From Gordonia sp. OPL2 (GTDB lineage Bacteria; Actinomycetota; Actinomycetes; Mycobacteriales; Mycobacteriaceae): DNA of 64,000 nucleotides. The stretch is taken from the NCBI RefSeq assembly GCF_003797825.1, contig NZ_RKME01000001.1, positions 1 to 64,000 of the forward strand. Reading direction: 5' to 3'. Shown here in pieces: positions 1-8,974 of the stretch (position 1 is the first letter of the stretch; every line of letters begins with the position of its first letter). Under the pieces are notes generated by a model. The model did no database searches, was not told the origin of the DNA, and saw nothing but the letters and a program-made list of their open reading frames with translations. Made by a program: the position numbers and the translations under genes.

Positions 1-2522
1 CCCCCGCGGCGGCGAGCGCTCCGGCGACTCCCGCGCCGACTCCGGCCCCCGCAGCACCCAGCCCGGCGCCGAGCCCGGCTGCGTCCAAGCCCGCGCCGCA
101 GGCTCCGCAGCCCGACGCCCCGGCGGCGGCTGCCCAGGACGGTGGTGCGGCCGCGCCGACACGGCCCGGCCCTCGACCCGGTCCCAAGCCGGGCCCCCGT
201 GCACCCCGCGTCGGCAACAACCCGTACTCATCTGCACCGGCGCCCGCGCCGCGTCCGCAGGGTCCTCGTCCCGGTCCCGGACAGGGTGGCCCGCGGCCCG
301 GCGGCGGTCGTCCGGGTGCCACCGGACGCCCAGGTCAGGGCGGTCCTCGCCCGGGTCCGGGTCAGGGCGGACCCCGCCCCAGCCCCGGCAGCATGCCCCC
401 GCGCCCGAATCCGGGTGCAATGCCCAGCCGTGCGGCTCGCCCCGACGCCGGACGTCCGGGTCGTGGCGGCCCGGGTGGCGGCGGTAACCGCGGCGGTGGC
501 GGCGGAGGCGGCTACCGCGGTGGCGGTGGCGGCGCTCCGACCGGTGCTCCCGGTGGTGGTTTCCGCGGTCGTCCCGGCGGCGGCGGTGGCCGTGGTCGCG
601 GCGGTGCCGCAGGTGCCTTCGGTCGTCCCGGCGGCGCACCCCGCAAGGGCCGCAAGTCGAAGCGTCAGAAGCGTCAGGAATACGACTCGATGCAGGCGCC
701 CGCCGTCGGCGGTGTGCGGTTGCCCCGTGGCAACGGCGAGACCATCCGTCTCGCCCGTGGTGCATCGCTGTCGGACTTCGCCGACAAGATCGACGCCAAC
801 CCGGCATCGCTGGTCCAGGCGTTGTTCAACCTCGGCGAGATGGTCACGGCGACCGAGTCGGTCAACGACGAGACGCTGGAGCTGCTCGGCGGCGAGATGA
901 ACTACAACGTCCAGGTCGTCAGCCCGGAGGACGAGGACCGCGAGCTCCTGGAGAGCTTCGACCTCACCTACGGCGAGGACGAGGGCAGCGACGAGGACCT
1001 CGAGCAGCGTCCGCCGGTGGTCACCGTCATGGGTCACGTCGACCACGGCAAGACCCGCCTGCTGGACACGATCCGCAAGGCCAACGTCCGCGAGGCGGAG
1101 GCCGGTGGCATCACCCAGCACATCGGTGCCTATCAGGTCGACACCCACCTCAACGGCGAGGACCGTCTGATCACCTTCATCGACACCCCGGGTCACGAGG
1201 CGTTCACCGCCATGCGTGCCCGCGGCGCGAAGGCCACCGACATCGCGATCCTCGTGGTCGCGGCCGACGACGGCGTCATGCCGCAGACGGTGGAGGCGGT
1301 CAACCACGCCCAGGCGGCCGACGTGCCGATCGTGGTGGCGGTCAACAAGATCGACAAGGAGGGTGCGGATCCGCAGAAGATCCGTGGCCAGCTGACCGAG
1401 TACGGGCTGATCCCGGAGGAGTACGGCGGCGACAGCATGTTCGTCGACATCTCCGCCAAGCAGGGCGACAACATCGAAGCACTGCTCGAGGCCGTGCTGC
1501 TGACCGCCGATGCGTCGCTGGATCTGCGTGCCAACCCGGACATGGACGCCCAGGGCGTCGCGATCGAGGCACATCTCGACCGCGGTCGCGGCCCGGTGGC
1601 CACCGTCCTGGTCCAGCGCGGAACGCTGAAGGTCGGCGACTCGATCGTCGCCGGAGACGCCTACGGCCGCGTCCGACGCATGGTCGACGAGCACGGTGAC
1701 GACGTCGCCGAGGCGCTGCCGTCACGGCCGGTGCAGGTCATCGGCTTCACGTCGGTGCCCGGCGCGGGTGACAACCTGCTCGTCGTCGAAGAGGACCGCA
1801 CCGCTCGGCAGATCGCCGACCGGCGCAATGCGCGCAAGCGCAACGCGCTGGCCGCGCGCAGCCGCAAGCGGATCAGCCTCGAGGACCTGGACTCCGCCCT
1901 CAAGGAGACCAGCCAGCTCAACCTGATCCTCAAGGGCGACAACTCGGGTACCGTCGAGGCGCTCGAGGAGGCGTTGTTGGGGATCGACATGGGCGACGAG
2001 GTGTCGTTGCGTGTCATCGACCGCGGCGTCGGTGGCGTCACCGAGACCAACGTCAACCTGGCTGCGGCGTCGGATGCGATCATCATCGGATTCAACGTCC
2101 GTGCGGAGGGCAAGGCCACCGAGCTGGCCAACCGCGAGGGTGTCGACATCCGGTACTACTCGGTGATCTACCAGGCGATCGACGAGATCGAGAGCGCGCT
2201 CAAGGGCATGCTCAAGCCGATCTACGAGGAGGTCGAGCTCGGCCGCGCCGAGATCCGTGCCATCTTCAAGTCGTCGAAGGTCGGCAACATCGCCGGCTGT
2301 CTGGTCCAGTCGGGCATCATGCGGCGTAACGCCAAGGCCCGTCTGCTCCGCGACAATGTCGTGATCGCCGAGAACCTGTCCATCTCCTCGCTGCGACGGG
2401 AGAAGGACGACGCGACCGAGGTCCGCGAAGGCTACGAATGTGGTCTCACGCTGACCTATAGCGACATCAAGGTCGACGACGTCATCGAGAGCTACGAACT
2501 GCAGGAGAAGCCGCGCGACTGA
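1..2522 (+). CDS. infB: Translation initiation factor IF-2 (5' end outside window)
   Basis: GTPase that delivers initiator tRNA to the 30S subunit and promotes subunit joining in the cytoplasm. The reading frame is open from the first bases, so the start lies upstream. The visible N-terminal part is Pro/Ala-rich, then a Gly/Arg-rich stretch (about 390-650) as usual in actinobacterial IF-2. The G domain shows GHVDHGKT near 1032, DTPGHEAF near 1182, NKID near 1341 and SAKQG near 1452. The C-terminal domains run to the TGA at 2520-2522. The same frame carries all motifs without a break. It heads an infB-rbfA-nrnA block conserved in mycobacteria (Rv2839c-Rv2837c). Family assignment is certain. 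Confidence 0.98.
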   Translation, partial: PAAASAPATPAPTPAPAAPSPAPSPAASKPAPQAPQPDAPAAAAQDGGAAAPTRPGPRPGPKPGPRAPRVGNNPYSSAPAPAPRPQGPRPGPGQGGPRPGGGRPGATGRPGQGGPRPGPGQGGPRPSPGSMPPRPNPGAMPSRAARPDAGRPGRGGPGGGGNRGGGGGGGYRGGGGGAPTGAPGGGFRGRPGGGGGRGRGGAAGAFGRPGGAPRKGRKSKRQKRQEYDSMQAPAVGGVRLPRGNGETIRLARGASLSDFADKIDANPASLVQALFNLGEMVTATESVNDETLELLGGEMNYNVQVVSPEDEDRELLESFDLTYGEDEGSDEDLEQRPPVVTVMGHVDHGKTRLLDTIRKANVREAEAGGITQHIGAYQVDTHLNGEDRLITFIDTPGHEAFTAMRARGAKATDIAILVVAADDGVMPQTVEAVNHAQAADVPIVVAVNKIDKEGADPQKIRGQLTEYGLIPEEYGGDSMFVDISAKQGDNIEALLEAVLLTADASLDLRANPDMDAQGVAIEAHLDRGRGPVATVLVQRGTLKVGDSIVAGDAYGRVRRMVDEHGDDVAEALPSRPVQVIGFTSVPGAGDNLLVVEEDRTARQIADRRNARKRNALAARSRKRISLEDLDSALKETSQLNLILKGDNSGTVEALEEALLGIDMGDEVSLRVIDRGVGGVTETNVNLAAASDAIIIGFNVRAEGKATELANREGVDIRYYSVIYQAIDEIESALKGMLKPIYEEVELGRAEIRAIFKSSKVGNIAGCLVQSGIMRRNAKARLLRDNVVIAENLSISSLRREKDDATEVREGYECGLTLTYSDIKVDDVIESYELQEKPRD

Positions 2523-2553
2523 TCGTCGCGTCGCGAACTCCGACACGCCCCTC

Positions 2554-2584
2554 GGGTTCCCCGCCGTGCACCGGCGGGGGACCC
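2554..2584 (+). terminator. GC-rich hairpin between infB and rbfA
   Basis: Arms 2554-2566 and 2572-2584 pair over 13 bases with one G-U wobble around a 5-base loop. There is no T tract after it. It may attenuate read-through from infB into rbfA or stabilise the infB 3' end. Function is inferred from shape only. Confidence 0.5.
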
Positions 2585-2619
2585 GTGGGGGGCGCTGTTC
2601 TCAGTGGAAAGGACCCGAC

Positions 2620-3093
2620 ATGGCTGATTCGGCCAGGGCTGCCCGGATGGCGAAACGCATCTCGTCGATCGTCGCCTCGGCGATCGGGAGCGAGATCAAG
2701 GATCCGCGACTGGCGTACGTCACCATCACCGACGCGCGGGTGACCAACGACCTGCACGACGCGACTCTGTTCTACACCGTGATGGGCGCCACCATCGACG
2801 ACGAACCCGACTACGAGGCGGCCGCCGCCGGACTGGCCAAGGCCACCGGCATCCTGCGATCGAAGGTCGGTGCAGGCACCGGCGTCCGGTTCACCCCGAC
2901 GCTGACCTTCGTGCTCGACACCGTCCCGGACGCGGCGCGGCACATGGAAGAACTCGTCGCCCGCGCCCGGGCCAACGACGAACTGGTGGCGCGTCAGGCC
3001 GAGCGGGCCGAGCCCGCCGGTGACGCCGACCCGTATCGCAGCGCCGACGACGCAGCCGACGCCGATTCCGCCGAGGACGGTCCCCGGGAGTGA
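2620..3093 (+). CDS. rbfA: Ribosome-binding factor A
   Basis: Small KH-type factor that binds the 30S subunit and helps mature the 5' end of 16S rRNA. The protein is 157 residues; the N-terminal part ([20 protein letters not shown] and the following ..IKDPRL..) is the RbfA signature, and the acidic Ala/Asp-rich tail is typical of actinobacteria. ATG 2620 was chosen over an in-frame upstream start because GGAAAGG lies a short distance before it and because the RbfA fold begins there. It follows infB by about 100 bases and overlaps the next gene by four bases (GTGA), so it is probably translationally coupled to the nrnA-like gene. Matches Rv2838c in order. Confidence 0.95.
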   Translation: MADSARAARMAKRISSIVASAIGSEIKDPRLAYVTITDARVTNDLHDATLFYTVMGATIDDEPDYEAAAAGLAKATGILRSKVGAGTGVRFTPTLTFVLDTVPDAARHMEELVARARANDELVARQAERAEPAGDADPYRSADDAADADSAEDGPRE

Positions 3094-4046
3094 CATCGGC
3101 GACCAGCACAGCGGTGGCGGCCGAGCTGGCCGGTGTTTCCGCGGTGACCATCCTCTGCCACGTCCGGCCGGACGCGGACACCATCGGTAGCGGCCTGGCA
3201 CTGGGATTGGCGCTGGACCGGCTCGGCGCACAGGTCGAGGTGGCGTTCCCCGACACGGTGGCGTTGCCGTCGCCCCTGGGTGAACTGCCCGGTGCCAAGC
3301 TCCTCGTCCACGAACGTGATGTCGTCGGGCACCCGGTCGTCGTATCCGTCGACGCGGCCAGTCTGAGTCGGTTGGATTCGCTGACAACGGTTTTCGCGGC
3401 CGCGCAGCGGACGGTGACCATCGACCACCACGCGTCGAACCTCGGATTCGGCGATCTCGACCTGATCGACCCTGCCGCCGACTGCACCGCGGTGCTCGTG
3501 TTGTCGGTCCTCGACGACCTCGGCGTCACGATCGACGACGAGATCGCGACCTGTCTGTACGCGGGGCTGGTCACCGACACCGGTTCGTTCCGATGGGCCC
3601 GGCCGGAGTCGTTCCGGGTCGCGGCGCGTCTCATCGACGCCGGTGTCGATGCCCGGGCCTGGAGCCGGGCGTTGCTCGACAGCCATCCGTTCCGCTGGTT
3701 CCAGATGGTGGCCGACGTTCTCGGCGGTGCCGAGTTGGTCGCCGACGCCTGCGACGGCGCCGGCCTGGTCTATGCGGTCGTCGACCACGAGGTGCTGTCC
3801 GGCATGAGCTGGGAAGAGGGCGAGAGCGTCATCGACATCGTCCGCACGGCGAACGAGGCCGAGGTCGCCGCGGTGTTCAAGGAGACCGCGCCGCAGACGT
3901 GGACGGTTTCGTTGCGTTCGAAGCGCACCGTCGACCTGGTGCCCATCGCAGGCGCCCACGGCGGCGGCGGACACCGACATGCTTCCGGGTACAACGACTC
4001 CGGCCCCGCCGACGAGGTGGTGGCCCGACTGGTGGGATCGCTCTGA
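3090..4046 (+). CDS. nrnA: DHH/DHHA1 phosphoesterase, NrnA-like (oligoribonuclease/pAp phosphatase)
   Basis: Predicted bifunctional enzyme that degrades nano-RNAs (and c-di-nucleotide-derived dinucleotides in mycobacteria) and dephosphorylates 3'-phosphoadenosine 5'-phosphate. The 318-residue protein has the DHH-domain motifs: PDAD near residue 27, the DHHAS motif near 112 and GLVTDTGSF near 160. The C-terminal DHHA1 motif [10 protein letters not shown] is near residue 290. The GTG start at 3090 overlaps the rbfA stop as GTGA. Its stop overlaps the following MATE gene's likely start. Order and size match Rv2837c (CnpB/NrnA). Substrate range is inferred from the family. Confidence 0.93.
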   Translation: MTSATSTAVAAELAGVSAVTILCHVRPDADTIGSGLALGLALDRLGAQVEVAFPDTVALPSPLGELPGAKLLVHERDVVGHPVVVSVDAASLSRLDSLTTVFAAAQRTVTIDHHASNLGFGDLDLIDPAADCTAVLVLSVLDDLGVTIDDEIATCLYAGLVTDTGSFRWARPESFRVAARLIDAGVDARAWSRALLDSHPFRWFQMVADVLGGAELVADACDGAGLVYAVVDHEVLSGMSWEEGESVIDIVRTANEAEVAAVFKETAPQTWTVSLRSKRTVDLVPIAGAHGGGGHRHASGYNDSGPADEVVARLVGSL

Positions 4047-5404
4047 GCGAGGCGACCGTCCACGATCCGACCGCCGGAGGCCGGCGCATCGCGGTCCTGA
4101 CGGTCTCCGCGCTCGCGGTGCTGATCGCACCACCGCTCTATCTGCTGCTCGATCTGGCCGTCGTCGGCCGCCTGGGCGGCGACGAACTCGCCGCGCTCGG
4201 TGTGGCAACGCTGGTGCTGTCGGTGATCAGCACCCAGCTGACCTTCCTGTCCTACGGGACCACGGCGCGGTCGGCGCGTCGATTCGGTGGGGGTGATCGT
4301 GCCGGCGCCGTCTCCGAGGGCATCCAGGCGAGCTGGATCGCCGTCGGTGTCGGCGTGGTGCTGGTCGCCGTCATGTATCCGTTGGCGCCTGTCGTCATGC
4401 GAATCCTGGTCGGCTCGGGTTCACCTCAGTCCGGTCAGGTCGTCGCGGACGCGACCGGCTGGGTGCGCATCGCCATGTTCGGGGTTCCGCTGATCCTGCT
4501 CTCGATGGCCGGCAACGGATGGATGCGCGGAGTGCAGGAGACGAGACGGCCCGTCGTCTACGTCGTCGTCGGTCTGTCGGTGGCCGCGGTTCTCGTCGTC
4601 GGCCTGACCCACGGGGTCGCCGGATTCCCGCGGTTCGGATTGCCGGGGAGTGCGGTGGCCAACCTCGTCGGCCAGGGGCTGACCGGAATCCTGTTCGCGC
4701 AGCGCGTGATCCGCGAGGCGCGACGATCCGGTGTCCGTCGACTCGGACCCGACCGCGCGGTCATCGGTGCTCAGCTCGTGATGGCGCGCGACCTCGTCGT
4801 GCGCAGCCTGTCGTTCCAGGTCTGCTTCCTGTCCGCTGCCGCGGTCGCCGCACGGTTCGGAGTGGAGGCGGTGGCGGCACATCAGGTCGTGTTGCAGCTC
4901 TGGGAGTTCATGTCGCTGTTCCTCGACTCCCTCGCCATCGCCGCCCAATCGCTCGTCGGTGCGGCGTTGGGCGGGGGAGCGGTCGGCGTCGCGGTGGGAG
5001 TGGCCCGCCGGGTCACCGTGGTCTCGCTCATCGCCGCGACGATCATGGCCGGTGCCTTCGCACTCGGCGCCGAGCTGATCCCGCGTCTGTTCACCTCCGA
5101 CCCCGAGATCCTCGACGCGATCGCCGTGCCGTGGTGGTTCTTCGTCGCGATGCTGCCGATCGCGGGGATCGTGTTCGCTCTCGACGGCGTGCTGCTGGGG
5201 AGCGGGGATGCCCGGTTCCTGCGTACCGCGACCCTTGCCGCCGCTCTGGTCGGGTTCCTCCCGCTCATCTGGTGCTCGCTCGCATTCGACTGGGGGCTGG
5301 CCGGGATCTGGAGTGGGCTGGTGGTGTTCATGCTCGTCCGACTGGGTGCGGTGGCCATGCGGGTCAGGTCGGGTCGATGGCGTCGTACCGGCGTCGACAC
5401 ATGA
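4043..5404 (+). CDS. dinF: MATE-family efflux transporter, DinF-like
   Basis: Multidrug/toxin exporter of the MATE superfamily, in the plasma membrane with about twelve hydrophobic segments (first one at IAVLTVSALAVLIAPPLY near residue 14). About 453 residues, typical of the family. No ATG or GTG lies at the N-terminus; the most likely start is the CTG at 4043 that overlaps the upstream TGA (CTGA), since the open frame further upstream is only a shadow of nrnA. This start is uncertain by a few codons. Order matches Rv2836c dinF behind nrnA. The transported substrate cannot be read from sequence. Confidence 0.88.
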   Translation: MSEATVHDPTAGGRRIAVLTVSALAVLIAPPLYLLLDLAVVGRLGGDELAALGVATLVLSVISTQLTFLSYGTTARSARRFGGGDRAGAVSEGIQASWIAVGVGVVLVAVMYPLAPVVMRILVGSGSPQSGQVVADATGWVRIAMFGVPLILLSMAGNGWMRGVQETRRPVVYVVVGLSVAAVLVVGLTHGVAGFPRFGLPGSAVANLVGQGLTGILFAQRVIREARRSGVRRLGPDRAVIGAQLVMARDLVVRSLSFQVCFLSAAAVAARFGVEAVAAHQVVLQLWEFMSLFLDSLAIAAQSLVGAALGGGAVGVAVGVARRVTVVSLIAATIMAGAFALGAELIPRLFTSDPEILDAIAVPWWFFVAMLPIAGIVFALDGVLLGSGDARFLRTATLAAALVGFLPLIWCSLAFDWGLAGIWSGLVVFMLVRLGAVAMRVRSGRWRRTGVDT

Positions 5405-5435
5405 GAGGACGATTGGAGTCAGAATCAGGTCAGGT

Positions 5436-5441
5436 TATCCT
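5436..5441 (+). promoter_or_regulatory. -10 box of a leaderless promoter (secreted hydrolase)
   Basis: TATCCT followed by 6 bases and then the ATG at 5448, with no Shine-Dalgarno. This spacing puts the transcription start on or beside the start codon. Confidence 0.55.
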
Positions 5442-5447
5442 TACCCG

Positions 5448-6206
5448 ATGTCGATCCGATCCCTCGTCGCCGCGGCCTGCGGCGCACTCGCCGTACTCGC
5501 ATCCGTGGTCGTCGGGGCCGCGCCTGCCGATGCAGCACCCACGACGACACGTGTGCTTCTGATCCCCGGACAGTATCTGCCCGGAGCGGTGTTCCAGCCG
5601 ATGGCCGACAATCTGACCTCCCGTGGCTATCCGGCCACCGCGCTGGACCTGCGCGGCTTCGACATGAAGAAGGACGCCGCCGCGATCTCGGCAGCCGTCG
5701 ACCGCATTCACCGTCAGCATCCCGGCGACCGCGTCGCGCTGGTCGGACACAGCATCGGTGGCGTCAGCGCCCGCTGGTATCTGAAGGAGATGGGCGGCGC
5801 CGACAAGGTCGCCACCTACGTCGCCTTCGGGAGCCCGCAGTACGGCTCTCCCGGCGCCTGCGGTCAGCAGGCCGGCCCCGAGGTCTGCCCCGGGACACCG
5901 TTCCTGGCCACCCTGAACGCCGGCGACGACACACCCGGCCCGACCCGCTACTACGGCGTGCGCAGCGCCCGCGAGTGGGTCGACGGACATCTCGACGGAG
6001 GCCAGTGCCGGGTCTCTCCGATCCCCGCCAACGAATCGTTGCCCGAACTCGGCCTCGAGCACACCTTCGAGATGATCGATCCGAAGATCTGGGATGTGAC
6101 CGTGGCCGCCATCAACGGGCAGTGCCGCGGGCAGTTCGTCACCGAACCCGACGGGGTGCTGACCTACCAGAAGTCGACGCTGCCGGGAGCGCCGGGTCAC
6201 CGCTGA
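5448..6206 (+). CDS. Secreted alpha/beta-hydrolase (lipase/esterase-like)
   Basis: Predicted exported hydrolase of 252 residues. A Sec signal peptide covers about residues 1-28, with a hydrophobic core followed by PADAAP, a likely signal peptidase I site. The mature part has an oxyanion region VLLIPGQY, a nucleophile elbow GHSIGG near residue 100, and four or more cysteines that could form disulfides outside the cell. This is the shape of a triacylglycerol lipase/EstA-like enzyme. Start ATG 5448 is set by the signal peptide and by the TATCCT box 6 bases upstream. It lies between dinF and pptH, away from any obvious pathway partner. The substrate is unknown. Confidence 0.82.
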   Translation: MSIRSLVAAACGALAVLASVVVGAAPADAAPTTTRVLLIPGQYLPGAVFQPMADNLTSRGYPATALDLRGFDMKKDAAAISAAVDRIHRQHPGDRVALVGHSIGGVSARWYLKEMGGADKVATYVAFGSPQYGSPGACGQQAGPEVCPGTPFLATLNAGDDTPGPTRYYGVRSAREWVDGHLDGGQCRVSPIPANESLPELGLEHTFEMIDPKIWDVTVAAINGQCRGQFVTEPDGVLTYQKSTLPGAPGHR

Positions 6207-6272
6207 CCGGAACCGCGGGTCGGGTACCGGACGGTGTGCGCGGCCGCTCGGAGGTGAGCGGCCACACATCGT

Positions 6273-6278
6273 TAGGGT
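6273..6278 (+). promoter_or_regulatory. -10 box of a leaderless promoter (pptH-pptT)
   Basis: TAGGGT with 6 bases to the ATG at 6285 and no ribosome-binding site. Likely drives the pptH-pptT-truB run. Confidence 0.55.
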
Positions 6279-6284
6279 GGTGAC

Positions 6285-7274
6285 ATGGCGACCTTGTGGG
6301 CAATCAGCGATCTTCACGTCGCCCACCGGGGGAACGAGCACATCGTCGATCTGCTCCGTCCTCAGGACAGCGACGACTGGTTGATCGTCGCGGGCGACGT
6401 GGCCGAACGCACCGACGACATCGTCGACACACTGCGCAGGCTGCGGACCCGTTTCCACACGGTCGTGTGGGTGCCCGGCAATCACGAGCTGTACACGACG
6501 GCCAAGGATCCGCTGCAGATCCACGGGGTGGCCCGCTACGACTACCTCGTGCAGGCGTGTCGCGACATCGGTGTGGTCACCCCGGAGGACATCTATCCGC
6601 TCTTCGATCCCGGGAACGGCGCGACGCCGGTCCGGGTGGTGCCGATGTTCCTGCTGTACGACTACACCTTTCGGCCCGAGGGCACCTCGACGACCCTCAC
6701 CGCCCTCGCGCTGGCCCGCGAACGCAATGTCGTCGCCACCGACGAGTTCCTCCTGTCGCCGGAGCCCTTCCCGACCCGCGACGCCTGGGGGCGCGCCCGG
6801 ATCGAGGCCACCCGCGCGAGGCTTGACGCGCTTGATCCGTCCGAGCAGACGGTGCTGATCAATCACTGGCCGCTGCGGCGTGAGCCCACCGACACCCTGA
6901 TGTATCCGGAGTTCGCGCTCTGGTGCGGCAGCGAGCTGACGGCCGACTGGCACACCCGCTACAACGCGGCCTGTTGCGTGTACGGCCACCTGCACATCCC
7001 ACGCACCACGTGGTACGACGATGTGCGCTTCGAGGAGGTGTCGGTCGGCTATCCGCGGGAGTGGAAGCGGCGCGGACTCCCGGAGCCGCTGCTGCGGCCC
7101 ATCATCCCGGATCCGGGCCTGACCGAGGCCGACCTGCCCGGGCACGGCGCCCGGTTCGAGCTGCCGCCCGATTACGAACGCCGCGCCCAGGAGTTCGCAC
7201 AGCGGATTGCCGAACGTCGCGAACGCCGGGCCGCCCGAGGGGCCGCCCGCACGACCACCGAGGAACAAGAGTGA
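6285..7274 (+). CDS. pptH: Metallophosphoesterase, PptH-like phosphopantetheinyl hydrolase
   Basis: Calcineurin-type metallophosphoesterase of 329 residues. Metal-binding motifs appear in order: SDLHVAH (D-x-H) near residue 7, GDVAER near 36, GNHELY near 66, NHWPLRR near 191 and GHLHIP near 236. In M. tuberculosis the neighbour of pptT, Rv2795c (PptH), removes 4'-phosphopantetheine from acyl carrier proteins and opposes PptT. Here the gene sits directly before pptT and overlaps it by four bases (GTGA), the same arrangement. The function is inferred from this context and family. The ATG at 6285 is set by the leaderless promoter and by the start of the first metal motif. Confidence 0.88.
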   Translation: MATLWAISDLHVAHRGNEHIVDLLRPQDSDDWLIVAGDVAERTDDIVDTLRRLRTRFHTVVWVPGNHELYTTAKDPLQIHGVARYDYLVQACRDIGVVTPEDIYPLFDPGNGATPVRVVPMFLLYDYTFRPEGTSTTLTALALARERNVVATDEFLLSPEPFPTRDAWGRARIEATRARLDALDPSEQTVLINHWPLRREPTDTLMYPEFALWCGSELTADWHTRYNAACCVYGHLHIPRTTWYDDVRFEEVSVGYPREWKRRGLPEPLLRPIIPDPGLTEADLPGHGARFELPPDYERRAQEFAQRIAERRERRAARGAARTTTEEQE

Positions 7275-7927
7275 TCGAACAGCTCGTCCCGAGCGGAGTG
7301 GCCTCGGCCGAGGCCTTCGAGGATCCGCCCGGTCTCGAACCCATGCCCGCCGAACGTTCGCTGATCGAACGCGCGGTCGACAAGCGGCGTCGCGAGTTCG
7401 TCACCGCACGTCACTGCGCGCGCAAGGCCATGTCGCAGTTGGGGATCGAACCCACCCCGATCATGCGCGGCGAGCGCGGGATGCCGCTGTGGCCGGAACG
7501 TGTCGTCGGGAGCCTCACGCACTGCGACGGGTATCGTGCCGCCGTTGTCGCCTACTCTCTGCAGGTCCGCTCGCTCGGCATCGACGCCGAACCCCACGAC
7601 CGGTTGCCGGACGGGGTTCTCGAGCACACGAGCATCGACGCGGAGCGAGAGGTGCTGGCCACCCGGCCCGACGGACTGCACTGGGATCGACTTCTGTTCT
7701 GCGCCAAGGAGGCCACCTACAAGGCGTGGTTTCCGGTCACTCAACGGTGGCTCGGTTTCGAGGACGCACACATCACCTTCGACCAGACCTCGCCGACGGG
7801 CGGTTCGTTCACCTCGCGCATTCTCATCGACGGCGCGGCGATCGACGGCGGCTCCCCGCTGACCGAACTCACCGGACGGTGGCTGGTCGACCGCGGCCTG
7901 ATCACGACCACGATCACGCTGGCCTGA
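7271..7927 (+). CDS. pptT: 4'-phosphopantetheinyl transferase PptT
   Basis: Transfers phosphopantetheine from CoA to carrier proteins of fatty acid, polyketide and non-ribosomal peptide synthases; in mycolic-acid bacteria this type activates mycolate and siderophore synthases. The 218-residue protein has the Sfp/EntD-type motifs: SLTHCDGY near residue 78, the metal-binding GIDAEPHDRLP near 100, and the CAKEATYKAWFP block near 144 with the conserved Glu and Lys. The GTG start at 7271 overlaps the stop of pptH. It is followed by truB after one base. Order matches Rv2794c. Confidence 0.95.
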   Translation: MIEQLVPSGVASAEAFEDPPGLEPMPAERSLIERAVDKRRREFVTARHCARKAMSQLGIEPTPIMRGERGMPLWPERVVGSLTHCDGYRAAVVAYSLQVRSLGIDAEPHDRLPDGVLEHTSIDAEREVLATRPDGLHWDRLLFCAKEATYKAWFPVTQRWLGFEDAHITFDQTSPTGGSFTSRILIDGAAIDGGSPLTELTGRWLVDRGLITTTITLA

Positions 7928-7928
7928 G

Positions 7929-8954
7929 ATGGCCGACGCATCCATCGAGAACGCCGGGCTGGTCATCGTCGACAAGGACGCCGGCATGACGAGCCACGAT
8001 GTGGTGTCCAGGTGCCGCAAGATGTTCGACACCAGACGGGTCGGGCATGCGGGCACCCTGGATCCCATGGCGACCGGCGTTCTCGTCGTCGGGGTCGAGC
8101 GGGCCACCAAACTGCTCGGACTGCTCACCCTGACCACCAAGTCGTACTCCGCGACCATCCGTCTCGGCGCCGCGACCGACACCGATGATCGTGAGGGGGA
8201 GGAGATCTCGCGCACGGACGCGAGCCATCTCACCGACACGCAGATCCTCGAGCGGATCGCCGATCTCACCGGCGACATCCAGCAGGTTCCGGCGCGGGTG
8301 AGCGCGATCAAGGTCGACGGGCGCCGGGCGCACAGTCTGGCGCGCACCGGCGCGGAGTTCGATCTGGCCGCCCGCCCGGTGTCGGTGTCGCGCTTCGATG
8401 TTCGATCGATCCGACGTGACCCGGTCCCTGAGGAGCCCGTGAGCGGTGCGGGTGGGGGTGTGTCGGTCCCTGAGGAGCCCGTGAGCGGAGCGGGTGGGGG
8501 TGTGTCGGTCCCTGAGGAGCCCGTGAGCGGAGCGAGCGGGCGTCTCGAAGGGTTCATCGACCTCGATGTCGAGGTCGATTGCTCGGCGGGCACCTACATC
8601 CGTTCGCTGGCACGGGATCTCGGCTCGGCCCTCGGTGTCGGAGGCCACCTGACCGCGTTGCGCAGGACCGCCGTCGGCCCCTTCACCCTCGAGCACGCAC
8701 GTACGCTCGACGCCCTCTCCGAGGAGCCGCGGTTGTCGCTGACCATCGACGAGGCGGTGAAGATCTCCTTCCCGCACCGCGACATCGACGACGACGAGGC
8801 CGAGTCGATCAGTCAGGGGCGGTGGCTGACGCCGGTGGGCCGCAAGGAGACCTACGTGGTCATCGACCCCGCCGGCCGCGCGATCGCGCTGGTTCAGGAG
8901 AAGGGGCGCCGGGCGAGCTCGGTGATGGTGGTGCGTCCCGCGACGCTTCGGTAG
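7929..8954 (+). CDS. truB: tRNA pseudouridine(55) synthase with a repeat-derived insertion
   Basis: Makes pseudouridine 55 in the T-loop of tRNAs. The catalytic motif GHAGTLDPMATGVLVVG is near residues 39-55 (catalytic Asp in TLDP), and YIRSLARDLG of the core and a C-terminal PUA-like part follow. The protein is 341 residues, longer than usual, because about 40 extra residues (near 165-208) come from a tandemly repeated element at 8423-8552 that is kept in frame. The insertion falls just before the conserved strand FIDLDVEVDCSAGTYIRS and so may form a surface loop. ATG 7929 follows the pptT stop by one base. Same order as Rv2793c. Confidence 0.96.
   Translation: MADASIENAGLVIVDKDAGMTSHDVVSRCRKMFDTRRVGHAGTLDPMATGVLVVGVERATKLLGLLTLTTKSYSATIRLGAATDTDDREGEEISRTDASHLTDTQILERIADLTGDIQQVPARVSAIKVDGRRAHSLARTGAEFDLAARPVSVSRFDVRSIRRDPVPEEPVSGAGGGVSVPEEPVSGAGGGVSVPEEPVSGASGRLEGFIDLDVEVDCSAGTYIRSLARDLGSALGVGGHLTALRRTAVGPFTLEHARTLDALSEEPRLSLTIDEAVKISFPHRDIDDDEAESISQGRWLTPVGRKETYVVIDPAGRAIALVQEKGRRASSVMVVRPATLR
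8423..8552 (+). repeat. In-frame tandem repeat / REP-like element inside truB
   Basis: Two near-identical 42-base units (8423-8464 and 8465-8506, one base different) are followed by a third, diverged unit (8507-8552). Each starts GGTCCCTGAGGAGCCCGTGA. The third unit contains GCCCG...CGGGC inverted arms and ends CGTCTCGAAGGG. I recall elements of this CCTGAGGAG...CTCGAAGG form as abundant REP-like sequences in Gordonia genomes; that is recollection, not a search. 42 is divisible by 3, so each unit adds 14 codons and the frame survives. No other copy was noticed in this window. Confidence 0.85.
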
Positions 8955-8974
8955 CGGTGTGCAGGACGTCGTGA

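Noticed and set aside
5430..7268. A 600-codon minus-strand frame over the hydrolase and pptH genes.
   Set aside because: Both plus-strand genes carry clear motifs; the minus-strand frame is low-complexity and unrelated to any family.
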